From: Pseudomonadota bacterium
GTDB taxonomy: Bacteria > Pseudomonadota > Gammaproteobacteria > Steroidobacterales > JBCBZW01
Direction of reading: 5' to 3'
Assembly: GCA_039193195.1 (NCBI GenBank)
Contig: JBCCWS010000026.1
Location: forward strand, 1 to 64,000
Length of the DNA: 64,000 nucleotides
In this document: one piece after another, positions 44,488-52,324 of the stretch
Numbering within the stretch: position 1 is the stretch's first letter
Layout: every line of letters starts with the position of its first letter
Notes under the pieces: model-generated
Seen by the model: the letters and a program-made list of their open reading frames with translations, nothing else
Database searches by the model: none
Told to the model about the DNA's origin: nothing
Translations under genes and position numbers: made by a program

Positions 44488-45542
44488 TGGAGCTCACGAT
44501 CACGCGGCCCGACGACATGCACCTACACGTGCGCGACGGAGCCGCCCTGGCAGCCGTGGTGCCGCACAGCGCCGCGTGCTTCAATCGCGTTGTGGTCATG
44601 CCGAACCTCGTGCCACCGGTCACAGACGTGGACGCGGCGGCCGACTATCGCATGCGCGTGCGAGCCGCCGTTCCGGCCGCGCGCAAGGCCGACTTCGAAC
44701 CGCTGATGACCTTGTACCTCACCGATCGCACGAGCGTACAAACCGTGCGGGAGGCGAGCACCCACGCGTGGATTGCGGGCTTCAAGCTGTACCCTGCCGG
44801 CGCCACCACTAACTCCGATTCGGGCGTGTCGCGCATCGAGGCGATAGAACCGGTGCTCGAGGCGATGGAGGAGCACGGCGTGGCACTGCTGGTCCACGGC
44901 GAAGTCACGCACGCCGAGGTGGATGTCTTCGACCGCGAAGCAGCTTTCATCGATCAGGTGCTGAGTGGCGTGCGCGAGCGCTACCCCCGCCTTCGCATCG
45001 TGTTTGAACACATCACGACGGCAGCTGCCGTGGCCTTCGTGCGCAGCTGCGATCGGGCGACCGCGGCCACTATTACGCCTCAACACCTGCTGCTCAACCG
45101 CAATGCCCTGTTCAGCGGCGGCCTGCGCCCGCACATGTACTGTTTGCCCGTGCTCAAGCGCGAACGCGATCGCCAAGCGTTGGTGGAGGCAGCGACCAGT
45201 GGCGATCCGCGCTTCTTCCTTGGCACCGACAGCGCGCCCCACGCGCGCAGTGCCAAAGAGTCAGCGTGTGGCTGCGCCGGTATCTACTCGGCCCACGCCG
45301 CCATCGAATTCTATGCGGAGGCCTTCGAGGAGGCGGGTGCACTCGAGCGGCTGGAGGGCTTTGCCGCCCACTTCGGGGCTGACTTCTACGGCCTGCCGCG
45401 CAACCGCGAAAGGATCACCTTGCGCCGCGAACCCTGGCAGGTGCCCGCCGCCTACCCCTTCGTGGAAGACGAGTCTTTGGTGCCCCTCGGCGCGGGCGAG
45501 ACCCTCTCGTGGCGCTACGTCAGCGACGGCATAAGCGGCTAG
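44487..45542 (+). CDS. pyrC: Dihydroorotase
   Basis: Closes carbamoyl aspartate to dihydroorotate in pyrimidine synthesis. The 351-residue E. coli-type (class II) enzyme has the metal motif DDMHLHVRDG, the carboxylated lysine in GFKLYPAGATTNSDSGV, the VHGEVT and FEHITT histidines and the C-terminal LGTDSAPHA, carrying the catalytic Asp. It begins within the pepA stop (TGATG), and rnt follows 10 bp later, so the three probably form one transcript. Confidence 0.96.
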   Translation: MELTITRPDDMHLHVRDGAALAAVVPHSAACFNRVVVMPNLVPPVTDVDAAADYRMRVRAAVPAARKADFEPLMTLYLTDRTSVQTVREASTHAWIAGFKLYPAGATTNSDSGVSRIEAIEPVLEAMEEHGVALLVHGEVTHAEVDVFDREAAFIDQVLSGVRERYPRLRIVFEHITTAAAVAFVRSCDRATAATITPQHLLLNRNALFSGGLRPHMYCLPVLKRERDRQALVEAATSGDPRFFLGTDSAPHARSAKESACGCAGIYSAHAAIEFYAEAFEEAGALERLEGFAAHFGADFYGLPRNRERITLRREPWQVPAAYPFVEDESLVPLGAGETLSWRYVSDGISG

Positions 45543-45552
45543 TTCTGAGCGC

Positions 45553-46248
45553 ATGGCTATCCCGTCCGACACACCCCCGACGGAGCCTGAGGCGACGGAC
45601 GCCCCGGCGACATCCCAGGCGGGGGTGATGGCGAGTCGCTTTCGCGGTTTCCTGCCGGTGGTGGTGGACGTGGAGACCGGGGGCTTCAACGCTGCCACCG
45701 ATGCGCTCCTGGAGATCTCGGCGGTCACCCTGCGGCTGGATGAGGATGGGCTGTGCGAGATCGACGATACGCTCAGCTTTCACGTGCAGCCCTTCCCAGG
45801 CGCCAACCTAGAGCCTGCCTCCCTGCAGGTGACCGGCATCGATCCGGACCATCCCCTGCGCCCCGCCCTGCCCGAGCGCGACGCCCTGACTCGCGTGTTT
45901 CGCGAGGTGCGTCGGCTGCTGAAGGAAACGGGATGCCACCGCGCCATCCTGACCGGGCACAACGCGGGATTCGACCTCGCCTTTCTGAACGCTGCCGTCG
46001 CCCGGTGCAACCTCAAGCGCAACCCGTTCCATCCCTTTAGCTGCTTCGATACGGTGACGCTGGCCGGCGTGGGGGTTGGACAAACCGTCCTCGCCAAGGC
46101 GATGGTAGCGGCCGGTCATGGGTGGGACAACGCGCAGGCCCACTCGGCGACCTACGACGCACGCCAAACGGCGGCGTTGTTCTGCACGATCGTGAACCGC
46201 TTCCAGCCGGTCTACCAATCGTTCATGGACGCCGACCACGAGGCGTGA
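45553..46248 (+). CDS. rnt: Ribonuclease T
   Basis: A DEDDh 3'-5' exonuclease that trims the 3' ends of tRNA and other stable RNAs. The 231-residue product has Exo I VVVDVETGGFNAATDALLEISAV, Exo II LTGHNAGFDLAFLNAAV and Exo III AHSATYDARQTAALFC. The PGANLEPASLQVTGIDPDHP stretch is typical of RNase T. The N-terminal 25 residues (SDTPPTEPEATDAPATSQAGV) are an extra acidic extension, and an internal start at the Met of MASRFRGF would also be reasonable. Confidence 0.94.
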   Translation: MAIPSDTPPTEPEATDAPATSQAGVMASRFRGFLPVVVDVETGGFNAATDALLEISAVTLRLDEDGLCEIDDTLSFHVQPFPGANLEPASLQVTGIDPDHPLRPALPERDALTRVFREVRRLLKETGCHRAILTGHNAGFDLAFLNAAVARCNLKRNPFHPFSCFDTVTLAGVGVGQTVLAKAMVAAGHGWDNAQAHSATYDARQTAALFCTIVNRFQPVYQSFMDADHEA

Positions 46249-46274
46249 TCGGCGCCCGACGCCGGCCCACGCGC

Positions 46275-46592
46275 TTAGGCGCTGGCAGCTTCGCCCAGCA
46301 CCTGCTTCAGCTCACCGCTCTGGTACATCTCCAACACGATGTCGCAGCCGCCGATCAGCTCGCCGTTCACATACAGCTGCGGGAACGTCGGCCAGTTCGA
46401 GTAGACCTTCAGTCCCTCGCGAAGCTCCATATCCTCGAGGATGTTGACGTGCTCGAAGGACGTGCCCAGGGCGCGCAGGGCCGCGACAGTCTGCGCGGAG
46501 AAGCCACACTGGGGAAAGTCTGGCGAACCCTTCATGAAGAGCAGCACGGCATTGCCGTCGAGTTGCTGCTTGATTCGTTCGTTGATGTCCAT
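46275..46592 (-). CDS. grxD: Monothiol glutaredoxin
   Basis: A 105-residue monothiol glutaredoxin that carries [2Fe-2S] clusters with glutathione. The active site PQCGFSAQT contains the CGFS motif, with FMKGSPDFP before it, WPTFPQLYVNGELIGGCDI and the ELKQVL end. The frame is open to 46730, but GAGGAG just upstream and the family N-terminus MDINERIKQQL fix the ATG at 46592. It is convergent with rnt. The BON lipoprotein gene lies upstream on the same strand, with a hairpin between them. Confidence 0.95.
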   Translation of the reverse strand: MDINERIKQQLDGNAVLLFMKGSPDFPQCGFSAQTVAALRALGTSFEHVNILEDMELREGLKVYSNWPTFPQLYVNGELIGGCDIVLEMYQSGELKQVLGEAASA

Positions 46593-46621
46593 GATGTCTC
46601 CTCGGAAAAAACGCTGGTTGT

Positions 46622-46638
46622 GGGCCCTCCGAGGGCCC
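46622..46638 (-). terminator. Hairpin between the BON lipoprotein gene and grxD
   Basis: Perfect 7-bp arms GGGCCCT/AGGGCCC with a 3-nt loop, 12 bp after the BON gene stop. A T6 run occurs about 10 nt further downstream on the reverse strand, so it is at best a weak intrinsic terminator or an mRNA-stabilising stem ahead of grxD. Confidence 0.4.
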
Positions 46639-46650
46639 GTGCAAAAAGGT

Positions 46651-47007
46651 CTAGGCGCCGTCCAGGGCCAGGCGGTCGACCACACGGGTGACGCCGCTGG
46701 TGGCAGCAGCGATCGCCACGGCTCGCTCACGCGCCGCTGGCGTCGCCACGCTGCCGTTTAAGGTCACCACCGTGCCGCTGGCCGTCGCCCGCACGTTTTG
46801 GGCGTCTTGGCCACCGTCTGCGCTCAGCGCATCGTTGACGGCAGCTGCGATCTCCACGGCCTGCTGCGCCTTGGCATTGGGGTCCACGGCCCCGGTGACG
46901 AGTAGGGTGGCACATCCGCTCGTGCCCGCAAGGAGCAAAGCGCCGATGAGCGCCGCACGCAACGCTCGGCACCTAGGCACCGGCGCGAGATTCCTAAGAG
47001 AGCTCAC
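46651..47007 (-). CDS. BON domain lipoprotein
   Basis: A 118-residue predicted lipoprotein: hydrophobic signal ALIGALLLAGTSGC with Cys32 as the lipid site, then one BON domain (about 50-118) with AQNVRATASGTVVTLNGSVATPAARERAVAIAAATSGVTRVVDRL. BON domains are thought to bind membranes or other envelope components; OsmY and DolP carry two, this one only one. It is divergent from nadC, with the shared promoter region at 47008-47153. Confidence 0.8.
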   Translation of the reverse strand: MSSLRNLAPVPRCRALRAALIGALLLAGTSGCATLLVTGAVDPNAKAQQAVEIAAAVNDALSADGGQDAQNVRATASGTVVTLNGSVATPAARERAVAIAAATSGVTRVVDRLALDGA

Positions 47008-47153
47008 GACTCACCTAGCGTAGTGCAATTCGGGAAGCTGGTGACTCATGCAGGCACTCCTCACGGGTTGAGTCTTCAAGATCGGGACGCGAGTATACCA
47101 GCGCCTTGCAACACCACCGGCGCAGGCCCCGCCCAAGCACGAGGATTCGCTGC

Positions 47154-48029
47154 ATGATCAAGACAATTTCGCCCCAGTTGCCGTCACTTCCGCCAGGAAT
47201 CCCCCCCCAAGTGGCCAGTGCGATCGCCGAGGATCTAGGCCCGGGCGATGTCACCGCGGCCCTGGTGCCCGTCGACGCCACGGCACGTGCTCGGGTGATC
47301 TCCCGGGAGCCGGGGGTGGTGTGCGGCACGCCATGGGTGGATGAGACCTTCGCGGCGGTCTCCGACGGCAACATCCGCGTGCGCTGGCACCTGGGCGATG
47401 GCGAGCGTTGCGACACCGACTCGCCCTTGTGCGAGATCGAGGGCCCGGCGCGCGCCCTGCTCACGGCGGAGCGCACGGCGCTCAACTTCCTGCAGACCCT
47501 GTCAGGCACCGCCACCGCCGCACGGCGCTATGTGGATGCCTTGGGCGAGAGTGCCTGCCGCCTGTTGGACACGCGCAAGACCCTGCCCGGCCTTCGCCTA
47601 GCGCAGAAATACGCGGTGCGGTGCGGTGGCGGCTCCAACCATCGAATTGGCCTGTTCGATGGCGTCTTGATCAAGGAGAACCATATCGCTGCTGGCGGCG
47701 GGATCGGTCCGACCATCGCCGCAGCACGTGTTGAGCGCTCTTCCCTCGCCGTCGAGGTTGAGGTGGAGTCCCTGGAAGAGCTGGCCGAGGCGTTGGCCGC
47801 GGGCGCCGACATCGCCATGCTGGATAACTTCTCGCTGAACGACATGCGCACCGCGGTCGCCCGCGTGCGCGAGGCTGCGCATCCTCTTCGCCTAGAGGCG
47901 TCTGGGGATATCACCCTGGAGAACGTGGCGCAGGTCGCGGCCACCGGCGTGGACTTCATCTCGATCGGCGCTCTCACCAAACACGTGCGAGCCCTCGACC
48001 TCTCGCTGCGCATTTTGCAGGTGAGCTGA
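47154..48029 (+). CDS. nadC: Nicotinate-nucleotide pyrophosphorylase
   Basis: Makes nicotinate mononucleotide from quinolinate and PRPP in NAD synthesis. The 291-residue product has DLGPGDVTAALVP, AERTALNFLQTLSGTATA, the substrate-binding LDTRKTLPGLRLAQKYAVRCGGGSNHRIGLFDGVLIKENHI and the phosphate-binding end SGDITLENVAQVAATGVDFISIGALTKH. The frame opens at 47106, but MIKTISPQLPSLPP from the ATG at 47154 fits the family. nadA and nadB are not in the window. Confidence 0.95.
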   Translation: MIKTISPQLPSLPPGIPPQVASAIAEDLGPGDVTAALVPVDATARARVISREPGVVCGTPWVDETFAAVSDGNIRVRWHLGDGERCDTDSPLCEIEGPARALLTAERTALNFLQTLSGTATAARRYVDALGESACRLLDTRKTLPGLRLAQKYAVRCGGGSNHRIGLFDGVLIKENHIAAGGGIGPTIAAARVERSSLAVEVEVESLEELAEALAAGADIAMLDNFSLNDMRTAVARVREAAHPLRLEASGDITLENVAQVAATGVDFISIGALTKHVRALDLSLRILQVS

Positions 48030-48042
48030 GCTTCGCTTGGCG

Positions 48043-50787
48043 TCAGCCGATGGGCGTGGGTTCGTCCATCGCGTAACCCTGGGCGTAGTCGACGCCGATC
48101 TCGCGCAGCATCTGGCAGATCGCATCGCTCTCTGCGAACTCTGCGATTGTGCGCTTACCCATGAGGTGGCAAATATCGTTGATGGAAACAACCATACTGC
48201 GATCAACGGTGTCGTTCTCGATGTTGCGAACGAAGCTGCCGTCGATCTTCACGTAGTCCACGGGGAGGTGGCGCAGGTGGGCGAAGGACGCCATGCCGGA
48301 GCCAAAGTCATCGAGGGCAAAGCGACACCCGCGCTGGCGTAGGCCGGTGATGAAGCGCTGCGCCTGGGCGTAGCTAGCTACCGCTGCCGTCTCGGTTATC
48401 TCGAAGCAGAACTTCTCGCCGGGCAGGTTGTGGCTATCGAACTGCTCCATCAGGAAGGGCAGGAACTTGTCGTCGGCTAGGCTTTGCGCTGATAGGTTGA
48501 TCGAGCAAACGGCGAGGGCGTCGAGCTCGTGGGGATTGGCGAGGAGCCAGCGAAAGGCACGGTTGATCACCCAACGGTCGATGCTCGGCGTGATGTTGAA
48601 GCGCTCGGCAGCTCGAATGAAGCGCGCCGGGGAGACGGGCATACCGCCGTCCTCATCGCGCAGGCGCAGCAGTAGCTCGTAGTGCTCGCCCTGTTCGGCG
48701 CGCTCGGTGAGCGGTCGAATAGACTGGCGGTAGAGGTCGAAGCGGTTCTCCTCCAAGGCCGTGGTGAGTCGCGCCACCCACTGCATCTCCCGCCGCCTCG
48801 ACATTAGGGCGACGTCGTTCACCTGGTAGGCGTGCACTCGGTCTCGGCCCGCATCCTTCGCTGCCTGGCAGGCGACATCCGCCGCCGCCAAGAGGCTGGC
48901 CACGGTTTCGCTCTCGCCGGTGATCGGCACGATCCCCACGCTGACCCTAAGGGAGTAGACGTGTTCATCCCAGCTGAAGCGAAAGCCGCGCACTTCCTCG
49001 CAAAACGCTTCCGCGGCGCGCATCGCCTCATCCAGGGTGGCTCCCTCCATGAGCACGCCAAACTGGTCGCCACCGAGGCGCGAGGGCGTGTCGCGCCAGC
49101 GAACCTTCGTCTTCAGCAAGGAGCCCAGCTGGGCGAGCAGCGCGTCGCCGGCCGTGTGCCCGGCGTTGTCGTTGATGACACGGAACTGGTCGATGTCGAT
49201 GACGCACAGGGCGAACCGCCCCTCCCCCGCGCGTACCGTATCCAAGGCCGATTCCAAGCGCTGCTCGAACTCGTGGCGATTGACGAGCCCCGTGAGCACG
49301 TCGTGGCTGGCGTGGAAGGTGAGGCGACGCTGTAGCTCGCGAGACTCGCTGACATCGTGGAAGACCAGCACGCCGCCGGACATGGCGCCGCCGCGATCGC
49401 GAATGGGCGAAGCGGTACTCTCGATAAACAGCTCCCGGTAGTCGCTAGTACGGATGAGCAGCGTGGGTCGGATCGACTTGATCGAGCGACACTGGCGAAT
49501 CGCAAGGGCGAGGGGATTCTCAAGTGGCTCGCAGGTCTCCTCGTGGTAGGTGCGGAACAGCTGGTCGATAGGTCGTCCGAGGGCGTCGTCGAGGGACCAT
49601 CCGGTCAGATCTTCGGCCACGGGGTTCAAGTACTCGACGCAGCATTCCGAGTCCGTGCGTATCACCCCATCGCCGATCGACTGAAGGGTGATGAGAACGC
49701 TCTCCTTCTCTCGCCGTAAGGCTTCCTCGTAGTGTTTGCGCTCGGTGATGTCGAGCTCCACGCCCACCAGGCGCTTGTGCCGATGCTGCCCAGTGCCGCT
49801 AGCTTTGGCGCGGCTTTGCACCCATATCCAATGGCCGTCGCGATGGCGCAGGCGATGCACGCTCTCGAACACATCCGTGCGTCCATCGAGGTGCTCCTTC
49901 AGCTTCGCCTGCACGTGGGCGTAGTCCTCGGGGTGCACCAAGTTGCGCCAGTCCGGGACGTTATCGTCCAGCTCGTCTTCGCGATAGCCGAGCATCTTCT
50001 TCCACCGCGGGGAGAAGTGCGTTTGCTTGTGCCGCTCATCGAAATCCCACACGCCATCGTTGGCCGTCAGCGCCTCCAATTCCTCGCGCTCGCGCACGGA
50101 AGCGAGCCGACGCGACACCCGCAGTCGCTCCAATCCGGCCGCCAGCGACGCGCCTAGCAGGCGCATCACCAGGCAGAAACTCGCTTGCCACCTCACCGCG
50201 TCTTCGCACGCGAGGGCAGCGAAACCGATAGGTCCCTCGCTGCCGTGCAGGCTGATCAACACGCAGGCCCGTACGTTGGCTTGGGACAACCAATCAGCTT
50301 CCCGCTCGGTGCCCTCGGTCGGCACCAGACAGTCGTCCATTTGCAGGTAGCCACCGGCGATCGCCAGCTGACGGTGAAGCTCGGGCATGGCCTCGAGCTT
50401 GCGCCCGAGGAGGTGGGCAGGCTTGATACGGGATCGAGGCTCGACGGACTCGAGTGCGGTCGCGAAGGTCTCCCCACGCGCGTCCAGCAATCCCACGAAC
50501 ATCGCGTCCGTATCGACAGCTTTGCGCACGTCTTCGAAGACGCGGGTGATCGCCGGGGTCAGCTCTTCGGAGTCGATCTGGGACAAGGCGATCGACGCTT
50601 GTGCAAACACGGGTGCGATCCCCTGTTCGCCCCCGGCGGGCACTTCGGGTGCGCGCGGGTTATTGCGCACGGGGAACAGGCGCTTGGCCTCCGTGCCTCC
50701 GCGACCCGCACGGCCGGCGGATCCTTCGCCTTCTCGTTCCGTGCTTTCCACCCTCAGCTCCCTCCGCTGTCGGTGCTTAGGTGCCAC
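48043..50787 (-). CDS. GAF-PAS-PAS-GGDEF-EAL c-di-GMP signalling protein
   Basis: A 914-residue soluble protein combining a cyclic-di-GMP synthase and phosphodiesterase. Order: GAF-like sensor (about 55-220), PAS (about 240-355) and a second PAS (about 365-480), both in the style of redox/FAD or small-molecule sensors, GGDEF (about 495-650) and EAL (about 665-905). The GGDEF signature reads GGDQF (572-576), a change that often but not always lowers cyclase activity. The EAL domain is complete: Glu704 in ELLLR, DDFGSGMASF, DYVKIDGSF and AQGYAMDEP. No membrane helix is seen. So phosphodiesterase output is more likely than synthesis. Convergent with nadC. Confidence 0.93.
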   Translation of the reverse strand: MAPKHRQRRELRVESTEREGEGSAGRAGRGGTEAKRLFPVRNNPRAPEVPAGGEQGIAPVFAQASIALSQIDSEELTPAITRVFEDVRKAVDTDAMFVGLLDARGETFATALESVEPRSRIKPAHLLGRKLEAMPELHRQLAIAGGYLQMDDCLVPTEGTEREADWLSQANVRACVLISLHGSEGPIGFAALACEDAVRWQASFCLVMRLLGASLAAGLERLRVSRRLASVREREELEALTANDGVWDFDERHKQTHFSPRWKKMLGYREDELDDNVPDWRNLVHPEDYAHVQAKLKEHLDGRTDVFESVHRLRHRDGHWIWVQSRAKASGTGQHRHKRLVGVELDITERKHYEEALRREKESVLITLQSIGDGVIRTDSECCVEYLNPVAEDLTGWSLDDALGRPIDQLFRTYHEETCEPLENPLALAIRQCRSIKSIRPTLLIRTSDYRELFIESTASPIRDRGGAMSGGVLVFHDVSESRELQRRLTFHASHDVLTGLVNRHEFEQRLESALDTVRAGEGRFALCVIDIDQFRVINDNAGHTAGDALLAQLGSLLKTKVRWRDTPSRLGGDQFGVLMEGATLDEAMRAAEAFCEEVRGFRFSWDEHVYSLRVSVGIVPITGESETVASLLAAADVACQAAKDAGRDRVHAYQVNDVALMSRRREMQWVARLTTALEENRFDLYRQSIRPLTERAEQGEHYELLLRLRDEDGGMPVSPARFIRAAERFNITPSIDRWVINRAFRWLLANPHELDALAVCSINLSAQSLADDKFLPFLMEQFDSHNLPGEKFCFEITETAAVASYAQAQRFITGLRQRGCRFALDDFGSGMASFAHLRHLPVDYVKIDGSFVRNIENDTVDRSMVVSINDICHLMGKRTIAEFAESDAICQMLREIGVDYAQGYAMDEPTPIG

Positions 50788-50982
50788 CGGTAGGCGAAGT
50801 CACACGACGCGCCTCATGCTGCAAGCGCACAATGCACCTCACCTCAAGCGGCTAAACAATAACAGGCTTTCTTGACTGAGGCCTGAAGTAACGTGACGTA
50901 CGTCACAGCCGCGCCGTGGTCGAAAGACCACACTTGACGCCTCAGGGCCGGGACCGGCCTTCCGCCGCGAGAGAGCACACCG

Positions 50983-51159
50983 ATGAGTGATCGCCGATTC
51001 GACATCGAGACCGTAGTACTCACGCGCGAGTACCTGGAAACGGTCCACGGGCGCATGACCTTTTCGGACGCCGAGGACGGCGAGGAGGCCGTGCTGCTAG
51101 GCGAGTCGACCTCCCTAGAGACCGCGAGCGACCAACCGATCGAACCCCTCGCCAGCTGA
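50983..51159 (+). CDS. Possible small acidic protein (58 aa)
   Basis: An open frame from ATG 50983 to TGA 51157-51159 encodes MSDRRFDIETVVLTREYLET followed by an acidic tail (SDAEDGEEAVLLGESTSLET). GAGAGA lies a few bases upstream, a weak ribosome-binding site. There is no membrane segment or family match. It is the only open frame of note in the 434-bp gap between the c-di-GMP gene and the isomerase gene, and a hairpin follows at 51189-51206. It may be real but composition alone could produce it. Confidence 0.35.
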   Translation: MSDRRFDIETVVLTREYLETVHGRMTFSDAEDGEEAVLLGESTSLETASDQPIEPLAS

Positions 51160-51188
51160 TAAACAGCTGATCGCGCGAGGGAAGCCGC

Positions 51189-51206
51189 CGATCGAATCCT
51201 CGATCG
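51189..51206. terminator. Hairpin between convergent genes
   Basis: A perfect 7-bp stem CGATCGA/TCGATCG around a 4-nt loop, 15 bp from the stop of the FKBP gene on the reverse strand. It has no U-run on either strand, so termination function is doubtful. Confidence 0.3.
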
Positions 51207-51221
51207 ACGGCCGCGCGCGAG

Positions 51222-51908
51222 CTACTCGGCGCTCGTGACGATCTCGAGCAACTCCACCTCAAAGGTCAGCACAGCGCCGCCGGGAATGCGTGGCGGTGCT
51301 CCGCGATCGCCGTAGGCGATGTTCGACGGGCAGGTGAGCTTGGCCTTAGTGCCCACTTTCATCAACTGCAGACCCTCGGTCCAACACGGGATGACCCCGT
51401 TCAGCGGGAAGGACGCGGGCTCCCCCCGGTCGTAGGAACTGTCGAAGACCGTGCCATCACGCAGGGTGCCGCGGTAGTGCACGCGCACCGTATCCGTGGC
51501 GGCGGGCATCGCGCCAGCACCGGCCTGCACCTCGCGGTAGATCAGACCTGAGTCCGTGCTGGTGGCGCCGTCCGCAGCCTTGGCTTCCTCAAGCGTGGCA
51601 GCAGCAGCAGCCTTCTCCTCTTCGATCACCAAGGCCACGCGCTTATTGCGCAGCTCCTGCACCTTGGCCTGGTACTCCTGGGGCGAGACCACGGGCTCGT
51701 TTCCTTCCACCCGGTCGCGAAGGCCCGCCATGACCATCTTCAGTTCCGTCGCGCTCAGCCCAAACGGGGTTAGGGCCTCGCCAAGCAGGAAGCCAATAGC
51801 GTAAGTGGTCTTCTCGTCCTCGCTCTGCGGCTCCTGGGCCACGGCCATCGGCGCAGCGGCGATCGCTCCGGCCAGCAGTGCGGCCGAAAGGGTGCTCAGA
51901 CTCTTCAT
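51222..51908 (-). CDS. FKBP-type peptidyl-prolyl isomerase, periplasmic
   Basis: A 228-residue isomerase of the FkpA/Mip group that helps fold exported proteins. It has a signal peptide (LSAALLAGAIAAAPMAVAQ), an N-terminal helical dimerisation domain (EDEKTTYAIGFLLGEALTPFGLSATELKMVMAGLRD) and a C-terminal FKBP domain with VRVHYRGTLRDGTVFDSSYDRGEPASFPLNGVIPCWTEGLQLM, then IAYGDRGAPP and IPGGAVLTFEVELLEI. The frame stays open to 52310, but GGAG before the ATG at 51908 and the signal peptide fix the start. A Glu/Ala-rich coiled linker (about 100-120) joins the domains. Confidence 0.93.
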   Translation of the reverse strand: MKSLSTLSAALLAGAIAAAPMAVAQEPQSEDEKTTYAIGFLLGEALTPFGLSATELKMVMAGLRDRVEGNEPVVSPQEYQAKVQELRNKRVALVIEEEKAAAAATLEEAKAADGATSTDSGLIYREVQAGAGAMPAATDTVRVHYRGTLRDGTVFDSSYDRGEPASFPLNGVIPCWTEGLQLMKVGTKAKLTCPSNIAYGDRGAPPRIPGGAVLTFEVELLEIVTSAE

Positions 51909-52151
51909 GAATTCTCCAATGGGTTGGGTTGAGGCGGGTTGAGGTCCGCCTTTGGGAAAATCGAGCTTCCTAGGGCGCAGCGCGCTGGCACACCCAGGAT
52001 TCACTTGAGATCGCGGGCGCGCAAGCGGCCGCCCGGAGCCGCCCATAAGCCGAGGCCGCGCACAGTACCCGCTTGTGACAAGGGACGCCACAGTACGCTT
52101 CTCACCAGCGTTCCCGGGCGGCCCCTCACATATTAATTTTCGGACACGCGC

Positions 52152-52185
52152 CTGAAATAGTACTGAAATATTACTTTGTTCTAAT
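52152..52185 (+). promoter_or_regulatory. Pho-box-like direct repeat and -10 element
   Basis: In the 416-bp gap before the TonB receptor gene, an AT-rich island carries CTGAAATAGTACTGAAAT (52152-52169): two identical 7-mers with a 4-bp spacer, giving the 11-bp phasing of a PhoB site. A third, weaker copy CTTTGTT follows in phase at 52174-52180. Each 7-mer matches the PhoB half-site CTGTCAT at 5 of 7 positions. TCTAAT (52180-52185) fits a -10 box, and there is no recognisable -35, as in activator-dependent promoters. This leaves a leader of about 130 nt. PhoB control is an inference from spacing. Confidence 0.45.
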
Positions 52186-52324
52186 CCGCCGCGTCGCAGC
52201 GGATCGCGGCCGGCAGTACGTCTCTTCCGGTACCTAAATCTGGCCTCCCCGCTGGTCCATGTGTCGGTGCGTCGCTCAAGGAAAACGACGCCTCGACCGA
52301 TGAACCGCAACGTTAGAGGCCCCC

